DNA of 64,000 nt from Thermoactinospora rubra (GCF_002093975.1 NZ_MSZZ01000051.1:1-64000), one strand, 5' to 3'. Counted from the first letter of the stretch, positions 1-7,129 are shown. Notes: generated by a model from the letters alone, not told the origin. Numbers and translations: made by a program.

Positions 1-266
1 AGGGTGTAGCCGTTCTGGGACACCTGAAGCCCTCCGGGGGTATCGTTCCCGGCCGTCTGCGGCGCCGGGGTGGCGGCGTGGCCGCCGTGGCCGGCCGTGG
101 CCGGGGCGCTGGGGGAGGCTTGCGCGCCGTGGGCGCTCTCCCCGCTGTGGACGGGCGCCGGGGAGGGCGTGCGCACCTCGCCGACGGCGGCGCCCACGCC
201 CAGGGCGCCGCCGAAGACGACGGCGAGCCCGAGGGCGTAGGCGCCGAGCTTGGCCGCCGTGTTCAC
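1..266 (-). CDS. Secreted or membrane protein next to the copper chaperone (C-terminus outside the window)
   Basis: The first 88 residues are visible; the gene runs off the window edge. It starts with GTG at 266, overlapping the stop of copZ in a GTGA, so it is probably translated by coupling. Residues 1-25 form a hydrophobic segment (signal or anchor). A low-complexity Ala/Pro/His/Gly stretch follows (SAHGAQA, AGHGGHAA), and the last visible residues read LQVSQNGYTL. Proteins with this layout commonly follow copZ in actinomycetes and may bind metal outside the membrane. Role inferred from the neighbours only. Confidence 0.7.
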   Translation of the reverse strand, partial: MNTAAKLGAYALGLAVVFGGALGVGAAVGEVRTPSPAPVHSGESAHGAQASPSAPATAGHGGHAATPAPQTAGNDTPGGLQVSQNGYT

Positions 267-475
267 GCCGAGCTCACCACCTCGTACCCGGCCTCCTCGA
301 CCGCGGCGGCGATCTTCGCCGGGTCTATCGGGCCGTCGCTGTCGACGGTCAGCAGCCCGCTGGCCAGGTCGACCTCGACGCCGGTGACGCCGGGCACCTC
401 GCCGACCTCCTCCTTCACCGAGCTGACGCAGTGGCCGCAGGTCATGCCCTTCACGGTGTAGGTCGCGGTGGCCAT
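263..475 (-). CDS. copZ: Copper chaperone, heavy-metal-associated domain (CopZ-like)
   Basis: A 70-residue single HMA domain. It carries the metal-binding motif GMTCGHC near residues 10-16 and the usual beta-alpha-beta-beta-alpha-beta pattern ending in EEAGYEV. Proteins of this family carry Cu(I) to P-type ATPases or to the CsoR sensor. The start at 475 is chosen because GAAGGAGA lies 7-8 bases upstream; an in-frame start at 505 has no such site. It lies 33 bases after csoR and overlaps the next gene by 4 bases, so the three form one copper-response operon. No CopA ATPase is inside the window. Confidence 0.93.
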   Translation of the reverse strand: MATATYTVKGMTCGHCVSSVKEEVGEVPGVTGVEVDLASGLLTVDSDGPIDPAKIAAAVEEAGYEVVSSA

Positions 476-508
476 ATCAATCTCTCCTTCGGAAAATCTC
501 GGCATTGT

Positions 509-790
509 TCAGGAACGGACGAGTCGCGCGATGGCGTCGGAGGCCTCCTTGACCTTGGCCTCGGCCTCCGGGCCGCCCTTGAGGGTGGCCTCGGCGACGC
601 AGTGGGCCAGGTGCTCCTCCAGCAGCGAGAGCGCGAAGGACCGCAGGGCGCTGGTGGCCGCCGACACCTGGGTCAGGATGTCGATGCAGTACTTGTCGTC
701 CTCGACCATCCGCTGCAGGCCGCGAACCTGTCCCTCTATTCTCCGCAACCTGCGCTGGTGGTCCTGCTTGGTGTCGGCGTAGCCGGCCAT
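509..790 (-). CDS. csoR: Copper-sensing transcriptional repressor CsoR
   Basis: A 93-residue all-helical metal-sensing repressor. The Cys-His-Cys ligand set of CsoR is present: Cys in DKYCIDIL, His and Cys in LEEHLAHC. N-terminal HQRRLRRIEGQVRGLQRMV is the typical DNA-contact helix. The start at 790 follows a strong AGGAGG-type site; longer in-frame starts would add residues that read as noise and run through the operator. It represses its own operon until Cu(I) binds. The operator lies directly upstream. Confidence 0.95.
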   Translation of the reverse strand: MAGYADTKQDHQRRLRRIEGQVRGLQRMVEDDKYCIDILTQVSAATSALRSFALSLLEEHLAHCVAEATLKGGPEAEAKVKEASDAIARLVRS

Positions 791-814
791 GTCCCCTCCT
801 CTCGCCGCCCTCCC

Positions 815-844
815 ATAACACCATACCCCCCTATGGTATTTCAA
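815..844 (-). promoter_or_regulatory. csoR promoter with CsoR-type operator
   Basis: On the minus strand a -35 like TTGAAA (839-844) and a -10 like TGTTAT (815-820) are 18 bases apart. Between them lies ACCATA-CCCCCC-TATGGT (820-837), a perfect 6-bp inverted repeat around a C/G run, which is the form of CsoR operators. A repressor bound here would block the promoter. Confidence 0.75.
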
Positions 845-875
845 GCGCCTTCGCCCAGGAGGTTCGCCAAGCAGG

Positions 876-944
876 TCACCAGAGGGCCGCCGCCAGGACC
901 CCCACCACGATGAGCACCGCCAGGAGGCGGACAATCAGAGTCAT
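876..944 (-). CDS. Putative 22-residue single-pass membrane peptide
   Basis: ATG at 944 opens a 22-codon frame that is almost wholly hydrophobic (LIVRLLAVLIVVGVLAAALW), one transmembrane helix with an N-terminal Arg. It ends at TGA 876-878, shortly before the csoR promoter, and its upstream side faces the twin palindromes at 947-992. No clear ribosome site is seen. It could be a chance frame, but composition and position next to two strong operator-like repeats make a small membrane protein plausible. Confidence 0.3.
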   Translation of the reverse strand: MTLIVRLLAVLIVVGVLAAALW

Positions 945-946
945 GC

Positions 947-992
947 GTCAACCATAGGTTGACGTTTGGTGAAGGGTCAACTTGAAGTTGAC
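947..992. promoter_or_regulatory. Twin palindromes, likely operators in a divergent intergenic region
   Basis: GTCAACC-ATA-GGTTGAC (947-963) is a perfect 7-bp inverted repeat. GTCAAC-TTGAA-GTTGAC (976-992) is a perfect 6-bp inverted repeat. Both share the half-site GTCAAC/GTTGAC and lie between the minus-strand copper operon and the plus-strand YCII gene. They look like two sites for one dimeric regulator. The regulator is unknown. Confidence 0.5.
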
Positions 993-1051
993 GAGGAGAC
1001 TTGTCGTGTACGGCGTCGCGCCGATCGTCTGAAGGGCAGGAGGTGGTTCAC

Positions 1052-1396
1052 GTGAAGTACGCATTGCTGTTCGTCGAGACCGAGCAGTTCGAGCAGGAGC
1101 TCGCGGCCATGAGCCAGGACGAGCGCGACCGCGCGGTGGAGAAGGTCATGCGGTGGCTGGACGACCACGCCGGCAGGATCACCCACCGCGCCAAGCTCCA
1201 GCCCGCGCACACCGCGACGACGGTACGGCTCGGCGAGGGCGACGAGCCCCTGATCACCGACGGGCCCTTCGTCGAGGGCAAGGAGGTGGTCAGCGGCTAC
1301 GTGGAGATGGAGCTGAACGACCTGGACGAGGCGATCGCCGCGGCGCGCTCCTGGCCGGGGTGTCCCGTCGTGGAGATCCGCCCGGTCGAATGGTGA
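1052..1396 (+). CDS. YCII/DGPF-domain protein
   Basis: A 114-residue protein with the family motif DGPFVEGKEVVSGY in its middle and the closing VEIRP. YCII proteins have a ferredoxin-like fold; catalytic roles are mostly unknown. The GTG start at 1052 follows AGGAGG at 1039-1044. Its end overlaps the start of the sigma-factor gene. DGPF proteins are the known genomic partners of ECF42 sigma factors, and the pair here fits that association exactly. Confidence 0.88.
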   Translation: MKYALLFVETEQFEQELAAMSQDERDRAVEKVMRWLDDHAGRITHRAKLQPAHTATTVRLGEGDEPLITDGPFVEGKEVVSGYVEMELNDLDEAIAAARSWPGCPVVEIRPVEW

Positions 1397-2583
1397 CCAC
1401 CCAGGACGCGCTGGCCAGGACGGTCCGCGAGCACGCGGGCCGGCTGGCCGCCGCGCTGGTCTCGCTGCTGGGGGACTTCTCGGCCGCCGAGGACCTGGTG
1501 CAGGACGCCGTGGAGGCGGCGCTCAAGCACTGGCCGGTCGAGGGCGTCCCCGAGCGGCCGGACGCCTGGCTGTTCACCGTGGCCCGCAGGCGCGGGCTGG
1601 ACGTCCTGCGCAGGGAGGCCACCTACCGCGCCAAGCTCGCCCAGGTCCAGTGGCCCGTGCCGCCGGAGCCGGACGACCGGCTCCGGCTGCTGTTCACCTG
1701 CTGCCACCCGGCCCTGTCCAGGGAGGCGCAGGTGGCGCTCACCCTGCGGGTCGTCTGCGGGCTGACCACCGCGCAGATCGCCGCGGCGTTCCTGGTGCCG
1801 GAGGCCACCGTGGCGCAGCGGATCACCCGCGCCAAGCGCAAGATCGCCGAGGCGGGCATCCCGTACCGCGTGCCCAGGGACGAGGAGCTGCCCGCGCGGC
1901 TGAACCAGGTGCTGACGGTCGTCTACCTGATGTTCAACGAGGGCTACCTGTCGAGCTCCGGCGGCCAGGCGCACCGCCGCGATCTGGTGGACGACGCGGA
2001 ATGGCTGGCCTCGCTGCTGGCCGGGCTGATGCCGGAGGAGCCGGAGGTGGCCGGCCTGCTGGCGCTGATCCGGCTGCACCGGGCGCGCGGCGCCGCCCGC
2101 TTCTCCCCCGACGGCCGCCTGGTGCTGCTGAAGGACCAGGACCGCCGGCTGTGGGACCACGAGGCCATCGACGCCGCGATCCGCCTGCTCACCCGTACGG
2201 CCCGCCGCCACCATGCCCCCGGCCCCTACCAGCTCCAGGCGGCCATCGCGGCCTGCCACGCCGAGGCCCCGAACTGGGAGGAGACCGACTGGCCGCAGAT
2301 CGTCGTGCTCTACGACATGCTCCTGGCCTTGGCGCCCTCGGCGGTGACCCGGCTGCACCGGGCGATAGCCGTACGGCACGCGCGCGGCCCGGAGGAGGCG
2401 ATGGCCGAGGTGGAGAAACTGGGCGAGGCGCTGGACCGGTACGCGCTCTACCACGCCACGCGGGCCGAGCTGCTGCGGGAGCTCGGCAGGACCGAGGAGG
2501 CGCGGGCGGCCGGCCGGCGGGCGCTGGAGCTCACCGGGAATCCGGCGCAACAAGCCTTGCTGGAGGAGCGGCTGCTGTCGTGA
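1390..2583 (+). CDS. ECF42-type RNA polymerase sigma factor with C-terminal extension
   Basis: 397 residues. Sigma region 2 is seen around residues 15-75 (FSAAEDLVQDAV, DAWLFTVARRRGLDVLR). Region 4 is at about 110-160 (LTLRVVCGLTTAQIAAAFLVPEATVAQRITRAKRKI). A long extension follows with the family signature VVYLMFNEGYLSSSG and TPR-like helices. ECF42 factors lack an anti-sigma gene and are thought to be controlled through this extension. ATG at 1390 overlaps the YCII stop; GTG 1393 is the alternative. Confidence 0.9.
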   Translation: MVTTQDALARTVREHAGRLAAALVSLLGDFSAAEDLVQDAVEAALKHWPVEGVPERPDAWLFTVARRRGLDVLRREATYRAKLAQVQWPVPPEPDDRLRLLFTCCHPALSREAQVALTLRVVCGLTTAQIAAAFLVPEATVAQRITRAKRKIAEAGIPYRVPRDEELPARLNQVLTVVYLMFNEGYLSSSGGQAHRRDLVDDAEWLASLLAGLMPEEPEVAGLLALIRLHRARGAARFSPDGRLVLLKDQDRRLWDHEAIDAAIRLLTRTARRHHAPGPYQLQAAIAACHAEAPNWEETDWPQIVVLYDMLLALAPSAVTRLHRAIAVRHARGPEEAMAEVEKLGEALDRYALYHATRAELLRELGRTEEARAAGRRALELTGNPAQQALLEERLLS

Positions 2584-2653
2584 AACGGCGCCGCCCGTTC
2601 GTCTTGTCTGTGAAAGCCGCGGAACCCGAAGATCCCGACGAAGGAGTCAGCAC

Positions 2654-3058
2654 ATGAATCCCGACCTCGCCTACATCGACGTCGTCGTCTCCGACATGGA
2701 CGCCTCGCTGGCCTTCTACTCCCGCCTCGGGCTGAAGTTCCAGGTGGATCCGGCCTTCCCCGGGCACGCCGGTTGCGACATGGCCAACGGGGTGCACCTG
2801 ATGCTCGACGCCGAGGAGTTCATGACGCCGTTCCTGCCCGGATGGACGAGGGGCGAGGGCGGCCGGCGCACCATGCTGTGCTTCGGCTTCCCCACGCCGG
2901 CCGACGTCGACGCCAAGTACGGGGAGCTGGCGGAGGCCGGCTACCGGGGGATGGCCAAGCCGTTCGACGCTCCCTGGGGCATGCGGTACGCGACCGTGCT
3001 CGACCCGGACGGCAACGGGGTCAACCTGTACGCCCCGCTGAACCCGGCGACGGGATGA
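2654..3058 (+). CDS. VOC-family (glyoxalase/bleomycin-resistance fold) protein
   Basis: 134 residues with the paired beta-alpha-beta-beta-beta pattern of the vicinal oxygen chelate fold: DMDASLAFYSRLGLKF at the start and VLDPDGNGVNLYAPL at the end. Substrate cannot be told. It follows the sigma factor by 70 bases on the same strand and may be in the same transcript; VOC and DGPF proteins both occur near ECF42 factors. AAGGAG lies just before the ATG. Confidence 0.82.
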   Translation: MNPDLAYIDVVVSDMDASLAFYSRLGLKFQVDPAFPGHAGCDMANGVHLMLDAEEFMTPFLPGWTRGEGGRRTMLCFGFPTPADVDAKYGELAEAGYRGMAKPFDAPWGMRYATVLDPDGNGVNLYAPLNPATG

Positions 3059-3071
3059 GGAGCCAGACCGG

Positions 3072-3110
3072 GTTCGACCCGGGCCGGTGTCGCGGAGGCC
3101 CGGGTCGAAC
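3072..3110. terminator. Bidirectional terminator hairpin between convergent genes
   Basis: Perfect 14-bp stem GTTCGACCCGGGCC (3072-3085) with its complement at 3097-3110 and an 11-nt loop. It sits between the VOC gene (plus) and the FMN reductase (minus). No U-run follows, as usual for actinomycete terminators. Confidence 0.7.
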
Positions 3111-3212
3111 GCCCCCCACATGCGGTGCAGGTCTTCCTCTGGACCCCGACCGTAACTCACCGGATTGCGGATGGCCAGAACGTCCGCTTTTACGTGTCCA
3201 TCACAACGTTTG

Positions 3213-3806
3213 TCACGTTCCGGAGGCGGGGCGTACCGAATCGAGCAGCTGGTCGAAGGGCACGAATGGCGCGGCCGCCCGCCGTACCGGCTGGTTGAGC
3301 AGCTGCGCCGCCAGCTCGCCCGCGGCCCGCTCGATCCGCTCGGCCAGCCCCTCCGAGCTCCCCCAGTCCTCGGCGGCCGCGTAGACCGCCGTCGGCATGA
3401 CGACGGCGCGCAGGTAGGCGAACATCGGCCGGACCGCGTGCTCCAGGGCCAGCGAGTGCCGCGCCGTGCCGCCGGTGGCCGCGATGAGCACCGGCTTGCC
3501 CGCCAGCGCGTCCCTGTCCAGCACGTCGAAGAACGACTTGAACAGGCCGCTGTAGGAGGCCGTGAAGATGGGCGTGACGGCGATGAGCGCGTCGGCCCCG
3601 GCCACCTCGTCCAGCACCTCGCGCAGCGCCGTGCCCGGGAACCCGGTGACGAAGGCCTTGGCGACGTCGACGGCCAGGTCCCGCAGCTCCACGACCCGCA
3701 CCTCCAGGCCGGGCACGCGGGCCGCTGCGGCCTCGCCCAGCCGGTCGGCCAGCAGGCGCGTGGCCGACGGCACGCTGAGCCCCGCGGAGACGGTCACGAG
3801 CTTCAC
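3213..3806 (-). CDS. NADPH-dependent FMN reductase (CE1759-type)
   Basis: 197-residue flavodoxin-like reductase. It starts VSAGLSVPSATRLLADRL (phosphate-binding loop) and holds TPIFTASYSGLFKSFFD and LIAATGGTARHSLALEHAVRP, all typical of NADPH:FMN reductases. GTG at 3806 overlaps the stop of the upstream monooxygenase by GTGA. These reductases supply FMNH2 to the partner luciferase-like enzyme, so the two genes form one two-component flavin system. Substrate unknown. Confidence 0.9.
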   Translation of the reverse strand: MKLVTVSAGLSVPSATRLLADRLGEAAAARVPGLEVRVVELRDLAVDVAKAFVTGFPGTALREVLDEVAGADALIAVTPIFTASYSGLFKSFFDVLDRDALAGKPVLIAATGGTARHSLALEHAVRPMFAYLRAVVMPTAVYAAAEDWGSSEGLAERIERAAGELAAQLLNQPVRRAAAPFVPFDQLLDSVRPASGT

Positions 3807-4888
3807 GCCGTCACCTCCTTCAGCCGCGCCAGCCGCGACTGGTGCGTGGGCGCGTCGGGCACGCTCGCCGGGCGGCCGATCGCGAACTCCTTGCGCAGCA
3901 CCGGCACGATCTCGCCCAGGAAGTCCAGCTGCTCCATGACGGTCTTGAGCGGCAGTCCCGCGTGGTCGATGAGGAACAGCTGGCGCTGGTAGTCGCCGAA
4001 GTACTCGCGGAACCTCAGCGTGCGCTCGATCACCTGCTGCGGGCTGCCCACGGTGAGCGGCGTCTCGGCCATGAAGTCCTCCAGCGAGGGGCCGTGGCCG
4101 TACACCGGCGCGTTGTCGAAGTAGGGGCGGAACTCGCGGATGGCGTCCTGGGAGTTGCGGCGCACGAACACGTGGCCGCCGAGCCCGACGATGGCCTGCT
4201 CGCGGGTGCCGTGGCCGTAGTGCTCGAAGCGGTCGCGGTACAGGTCGATCAGCCGCTGGAAGTGCTCCTTGGGCCAGAAGATGTTGTTGGCGAAGAAGCC
4301 GTCGCCGTAGTAGGCGGCCTGCTCGGCGATCTCCGGGCTGCGGATCGAGCCGTGCCACACGAACGGCGGCAGCCCGTCGAGCGGGCGGGGCGTGGAGGTG
4401 AAGCCCTGCAGCGGCGTGCGGAAGCGGCCCTCCCAGTCCACGACGTCCTCGCGCCACAGCCGGTGCAGCAGCGCGTAGTTCTCGATCGCCAGGAGGATGC
4501 CGTCGCGGATGTCCTTGCCGAACCACGGGTACACCGGGCCGGTGTTGCCGCGGCCCATCATCAGGTCGACCCGGCCGTCGGCCAGGTGCTGGAGCATCGC
4601 GTAGTCCTCGGCGATCTTCACCGGGTCGTTGGTGGTGATCAGCGTGGTGGCCGTGGACAGGATCAGCCGTTCGGTGCGCGCGGCGACGTAGCCGAGCATC
4701 GTCGTCGGCGAGGACGGCACGAAGGGCGGGTTGTGGTGCTCGCCGGTGGCGAAGACGTCCAGGCCCACCTCCTCGGCCTTCTGCGCGATGGCGACCATGG
4801 CCTTGATCCGCTCGTGTTCGGTGGGTGTGCGGCCCGTCGTGGGATCGGGCGTGACGTCGCCCACGGTGAAGACTCCGAACTGCATCAT
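3803..4888 (-). CDS. LLM-class FMN-dependent monooxygenase (CE1758-type)
   Basis: 361 residues, bacterial-luciferase TIM-barrel family. Visible motifs are VFATGEHHNPPFVPSSP, LADGRVDLMMGRGNTG and VWHGSIRSPEIAEQAAYYGDGFF. It uses reduced FMN from the reductase encoded by the next gene, which overlaps by 4 bases, to insert oxygen into an unknown substrate. The ATG at 4888 lies behind GAGGAG; a second ATG follows at once. The palindrome at 4909-4920 may control the pair. Confidence 0.9.
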   Translation of the reverse strand: MMQFGVFTVGDVTPDPTTGRTPTEHERIKAMVAIAQKAEEVGLDVFATGEHHNPPFVPSSPTTMLGYVAARTERLILSTATTLITTNDPVKIAEDYAMLQHLADGRVDLMMGRGNTGPVYPWFGKDIRDGILLAIENYALLHRLWREDVVDWEGRFRTPLQGFTSTPRPLDGLPPFVWHGSIRSPEIAEQAAYYGDGFFANNIFWPKEHFQRLIDLYRDRFEHYGHGTREQAIVGLGGHVFVRRNSQDAIREFRPYFDNAPVYGHGPSLEDFMAETPLTVGSPQQVIERTLRFREYFGDYQRQLFLIDHAGLPLKTVMEQLDFLGEIVPVLRKEFAIGRPASVPDAPTHQSRLARLKEVTA

Positions 4889-4908
4889 GGCCGCCGCTCC
4901 TCATGTAG

Positions 4909-4920
4909 TTGAAAATTCAA
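4909..4920. promoter_or_regulatory. Small inverted repeat upstream of the monooxygenase
   Basis: TTGAA-AA-TTCAA, an AT-rich 5-bp inverted repeat about 20 bases before the monooxygenase start. AT-rich islands of this kind are often MarR or HxlR sites, but no regulator gene is adjacent. Confidence 0.35.
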
Positions 4921-4964
4921 TCGCCAGTGGAACGCCCAGGGCGGTGCGGTTATTTCTGCCCCGC

Positions 4965-4978
4965 TAGACTCTCCCTCG
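4965..4978 (+). promoter_or_regulatory. Promoter of the trp leader
   Basis: A good -10 hexamer TAGACT (4965-4970) ends 7 bases before the GTG of the leader peptide. Transcription would therefore begin at or next to that GTG, making a leaderless mRNA. A clear -35 is not seen. Confidence 0.55.
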
Positions 4979-5016
4979 TGATCGCGAACCGCAGCCAGTG
5001 GTGGCCCGCCTCCTAG
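4978..5016 (+). CDS. trpL: Trp leader peptide (12 residues, tandem Trp codons)
   Basis: The short frame GTG...TAG encodes VIANRSQWWPAS. Two adjacent TGG codons at 4999-5004 are the sensor for charged tRNA-Trp. No ribosome site precedes it; the -10 box is placed for a leaderless start. It lies immediately before an attenuator hairpin set and a trpD homologue, as expected of a transcription-attenuation leader. Confidence 0.75.
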   Translation: MIANRSQWWPAS

Positions 5017-5079
5017 GCGGTCCACGGGTCTGCGTACGGCGCAGCACAGCAACAACGGCCGCCTCGGCGAGGCGGCCTT
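5006..5079 (+). promoter_or_regulatory. Trp attenuator with alternative hairpins
   Basis: Four segments can be read. Segment 1 CCGCCT (5006-5011) pairs with segment 2 AGGCGG (5015-5020). Segment 2 can instead pair with CCGCCT in segment 3 (5059-5064). Segment 3 GGCCGCCTC (5057-5065) pairs with segment 4 GAGGCGGCC (5069-5077) in a 9-bp stem with a 3-nt loop followed by TT, which is the terminator. Segment 1 overlaps the end of the leader peptide, so a ribosome stalled at the Trp codons would free segment 2 for antitermination. Confidence 0.72.
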
Positions 5080-5123
5080 CGTCGTTCCCGGGCGCCTTGC
5101 CGACGACTTCGGAAGGTGCATCG

Positions 5124-6164
5124 ATGATCTGGAAGACCCTCCTCCCCCGGCTCCTCGACAGCGAGTCTCTCACCGCGGACGAGGCCGCGCGGGCGATGGC
5201 CGAGATCGTCTCGGGCCGGGCGACCGACGCGCAGATCGCCGCGTTCGCGGTGGCCCTGCGGGCCAAGGGCGAGACGCCGGAGGAGCTGACCGGCCTGGCC
5301 GACGCCATGCTGGCCCGCTCCACCCCGGTCGGCGTCCGCCGCGAAGCCGTGGACCTGGTGGGCAGCGGCGGCGACATGGCCTGCACGGTCAACGTCTCCA
5401 CCATGGCCGCCGTCGTCGCCGCCGCCACGGGCGTGACCGTGGTCAAGCACGGCGGCCGGGCCGCCTCGTCCTCCTGCGGGGCCGCCGACCTGCTGGAGGA
5501 GCTCGGCGTCGCCGTCGACCTGCCGCCGGAGCGCGCCGCGGCCGTCGTCGAGGAGGTCGGCATCGGCTTCCTGTTCGCGCCGCTGTACCACCCGGCGCTC
5601 AGGCACGCCTCACCGGCCCGCCGCGAGATCGGCGTCCCCACCGTCTTCAACCTCCTGGGCCCGCTGATCAACCCGGCCCGGCCGCGCGCCCAGGCCGTGG
5701 GCGTCGCCCACTCGCGGCTCGCGCCCGTCGTGGCCGAGGTCTTCGCCCGGCGCGGCTGCTCGTCCCTGGTCTTCCGCGGCGACGACGGCCTGGACGAGCT
5801 GACCACGTGCGCGCCCTCGACCGTCTGGCTGGTACGGCACGGCCGCGTCGCCGAGACCCGGTTCGACGCGGCCGACCTGGGCATCCCCCGCGCGACGCAC
5901 GACCGGTTGCGGGGCGGCGACGCCGTACGCAACGCCGAGACGGCGCGGGCCGTGCTGGCCGGGCGGCCGGGACCGGTGCGGGACATCGTCCTGCTCAACG
6001 CCGCCGCCGCGATGGTCGCCGCGGAGGGCGCCCCGGAGCCCGGCGAGCTGGCCGGGCGGCTCGCCGCCGCGTACGGGCGGGCGGCCGAGGCGGTCGACTC
6101 CGGCGCGGCCGGGGAGCTGCTGGAGCGCTGGGTCCGGGCCTCCAGGGCGCACTTCTCCGTGTAG
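5124..6164 (+). CDS. trpD: Anthranilate phosphoribosyltransferase homologue
   Basis: 346 residues, nucleoside phosphorylase type III fold: N-terminal helices to about residue 65, then the PRPP-binding GSGGDMACTVNVST, VVKHGGRAASSSCGAADLLEELG and HPALRHASPARREIGVPTVFNLLGPLINPA. The reaction is anthranilate plus PRPP to phosphoribosyl-anthranilate in Trp synthesis. Two oddities: the Asn of the usual KHGN motif is Gly, and SSKSGSAD-type residues read SSSCGAAD. This may be a second trpD with altered binding. The Trp leader upstream supports Trp-dependent control. GGAAGG precedes the ATG at 5124. Confidence 0.88.
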   Translation: MIWKTLLPRLLDSESLTADEAARAMAEIVSGRATDAQIAAFAVALRAKGETPEELTGLADAMLARSTPVGVRREAVDLVGSGGDMACTVNVSTMAAVVAAATGVTVVKHGGRAASSSCGAADLLEELGVAVDLPPERAAAVVEEVGIGFLFAPLYHPALRHASPARREIGVPTVFNLLGPLINPARPRAQAVGVAHSRLAPVVAEVFARRGCSSLVFRGDDGLDELTTCAPSTVWLVRHGRVAETRFDAADLGIPRATHDRLRGGDAVRNAETARAVLAGRPGPVRDIVLLNAAAAMVAAEGAPEPGELAGRLAAAYGRAAEAVDSGAAGELLERWVRASRAHFSV

Positions 6165-6212
6165 GGCCTCTCGGCACGAGTTCTCCACGCGAATGTGGGT
6201 AGGCGCGCAGAC

Positions 6213-6533
6213 ATGGCAGAGATGCACGAGGACCTGTTGTGGGAGGAGTTCCACCGGGTGGTCAACATGACCTCCGAGGAGCTGCGCGCCTTCCTGCTGG
6301 CCGATGCGTCCGGCGAGACCGCCTTCCCCGCCGACCCCGACCTGGGCGTGGGCGGGCTCGGCCGCGGCGTGCTGCACATCCTGAGCAAGCGCAAGGTCGA
6401 CCTGACGCCGGACGACCTCCGGGTCATGCGCCAGGTGATCGAGTTCGTGGAGGAACGGCGGGGCGAGGATCCCAAACGCGACGAAGTCCGGCATGAGCTG
6501 ATGTCGGTGGGACACGACCCTCTGCGAGACTAG
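6213..6533 (+). CDS. DUF3140-family protein
   Basis: 106 residues, small and acidic. It carries WEEFHRVVNMTSEELRAFL near the start and RKVDLTPDDLRVMRQVIEFVEER toward the end, which I recognise as the DUF3140 pattern; members are often linked to plasmid-stabilisation or DNA-binding annotation, without proven function. ATG 6213 has GGTAGG 9 bases upstream; a GTG at 6195 is the alternative. The next gene begins 5 bases after the stop. Confidence 0.78.
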   Translation: MAEMHEDLLWEEFHRVVNMTSEELRAFLLADASGETAFPADPDLGVGGLGRGVLHILSKRKVDLTPDDLRVMRQVIEFVEERRGEDPKRDEVRHELMSVGHDPLRD

Positions 6534-6537
6534 TCAG

Positions 6538-6885
6538 ATGGACCTGAAGGCCTGGATCGACGGCTACGTCAGGGCGTGGAACTCCAACGATCCCGACGAC
6601 ATCGCCAGCCTGTTCACGGACGACGCCCGGTACCACACCGAGCCGTTCAGCGCGCCGTGGGAGGGCCGCGAGGAGATCGTGGCCAACTGGCTGGCCCGCG
6701 CGGACCAGCCCGGGGAGGCCAACTTCGAGTGGCGGACGGTGGCCGTGGACGGCGACGTGGGCGTCGTCCAGGGCACGACCCGCTACCCCGACCAGACCTT
6801 CAGCAACCTGTGGGTGATCCGCTTCAGCCCCGACGGCAGGTGCCGCGAATTCACCGAGTGGTGGATGGAACAGCCCGCCGAGTGA
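6538..6885 (+). CDS. NTF2-like (SnoaL-type) nuclear transport factor 2 family protein
   Basis: 115-residue cone-shaped alpha+beta fold: YVRAWNSNDPDDIASLFTDDARYHTEPFSAPWEGREEI at the start, then strands ending in FTEWWMEQPAE. Such proteins bind small ligands or act as small hydrolases or isomerases. No substrate clue. It is packed between two small genes (4 and 12 bases apart), so a three-gene operon of small proteins is likely. Confidence 0.85.
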   Translation: MDLKAWIDGYVRAWNSNDPDDIASLFTDDARYHTEPFSAPWEGREEIVANWLARADQPGEANFEWRTVAVDGDVGVVQGTTRYPDQTFSNLWVIRFSPDGRCREFTEWWMEQPAE

Positions 6886-6897
6886 TAGAGAGCACCT

Positions 6898-7107
6898 GTG
6901 ACAGACAATCTCGACCTCGCCGCGACCGCTCAGGAACTGGCCGAGCGGGCACCGGAGGGATCGGTCGACCGCGCGGCCGCCCACTCCGTCGCGATCACCT
7001 GCGCCACCACCCGCGACGCCGCCCACGCCAGGAGCACCCTGGAGGGGATCGCGCCGGAGGAGGTGCGGGCGGCCGCGATCGCCCTGTTCGACAGGCTCTC
7101 CCAATAA
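6898..7107 (+). CDS. Small protein of unknown function
   Basis: 69 residues from a GTG start. Predicted helical; begins MTDNLDLAATAQELAERAPEGSVDRAAAHS in two helical blocks, Ala-rich throughout, with no motif I recognise. It follows the NTF2-like gene by 12 bases with AGAG upstream. Codon bias (G/C third positions) supports coding. Confidence 0.6.
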   Translation: MTDNLDLAATAQELAERAPEGSVDRAAAHSVAITCATTRDAAHARSTLEGIAPEEVRAAAIALFDRLSQ

Positions 7108-7112
7108 GTGTC

Positions 7113-7129
7113 TGAGTAGGGCGTACTCA
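7113..7129. promoter_or_regulatory. Inverted repeat upstream of the amidohydrolase
   Basis: TGAGTA-GGGCG-TACTCA, a perfect 6-bp inverted repeat with 5-bp spacing, 34 bases before the amidohydrolase start. It looks like an operator for a dimeric regulator. Confidence 0.4.

Noticed and set aside
3072..3110. GGTTCGACCC resembles a tRNA T-arm
   Set aside because: It is one arm of a 14-bp perfect hairpin between convergent genes; no acceptor, anticodon or D arm is present.
4964..6475. About 500-codon minus-strand frame over trpD
   Set aside because: Ser/Arg/Thr-rich shadow of trpD and DUF3140; no protein features.
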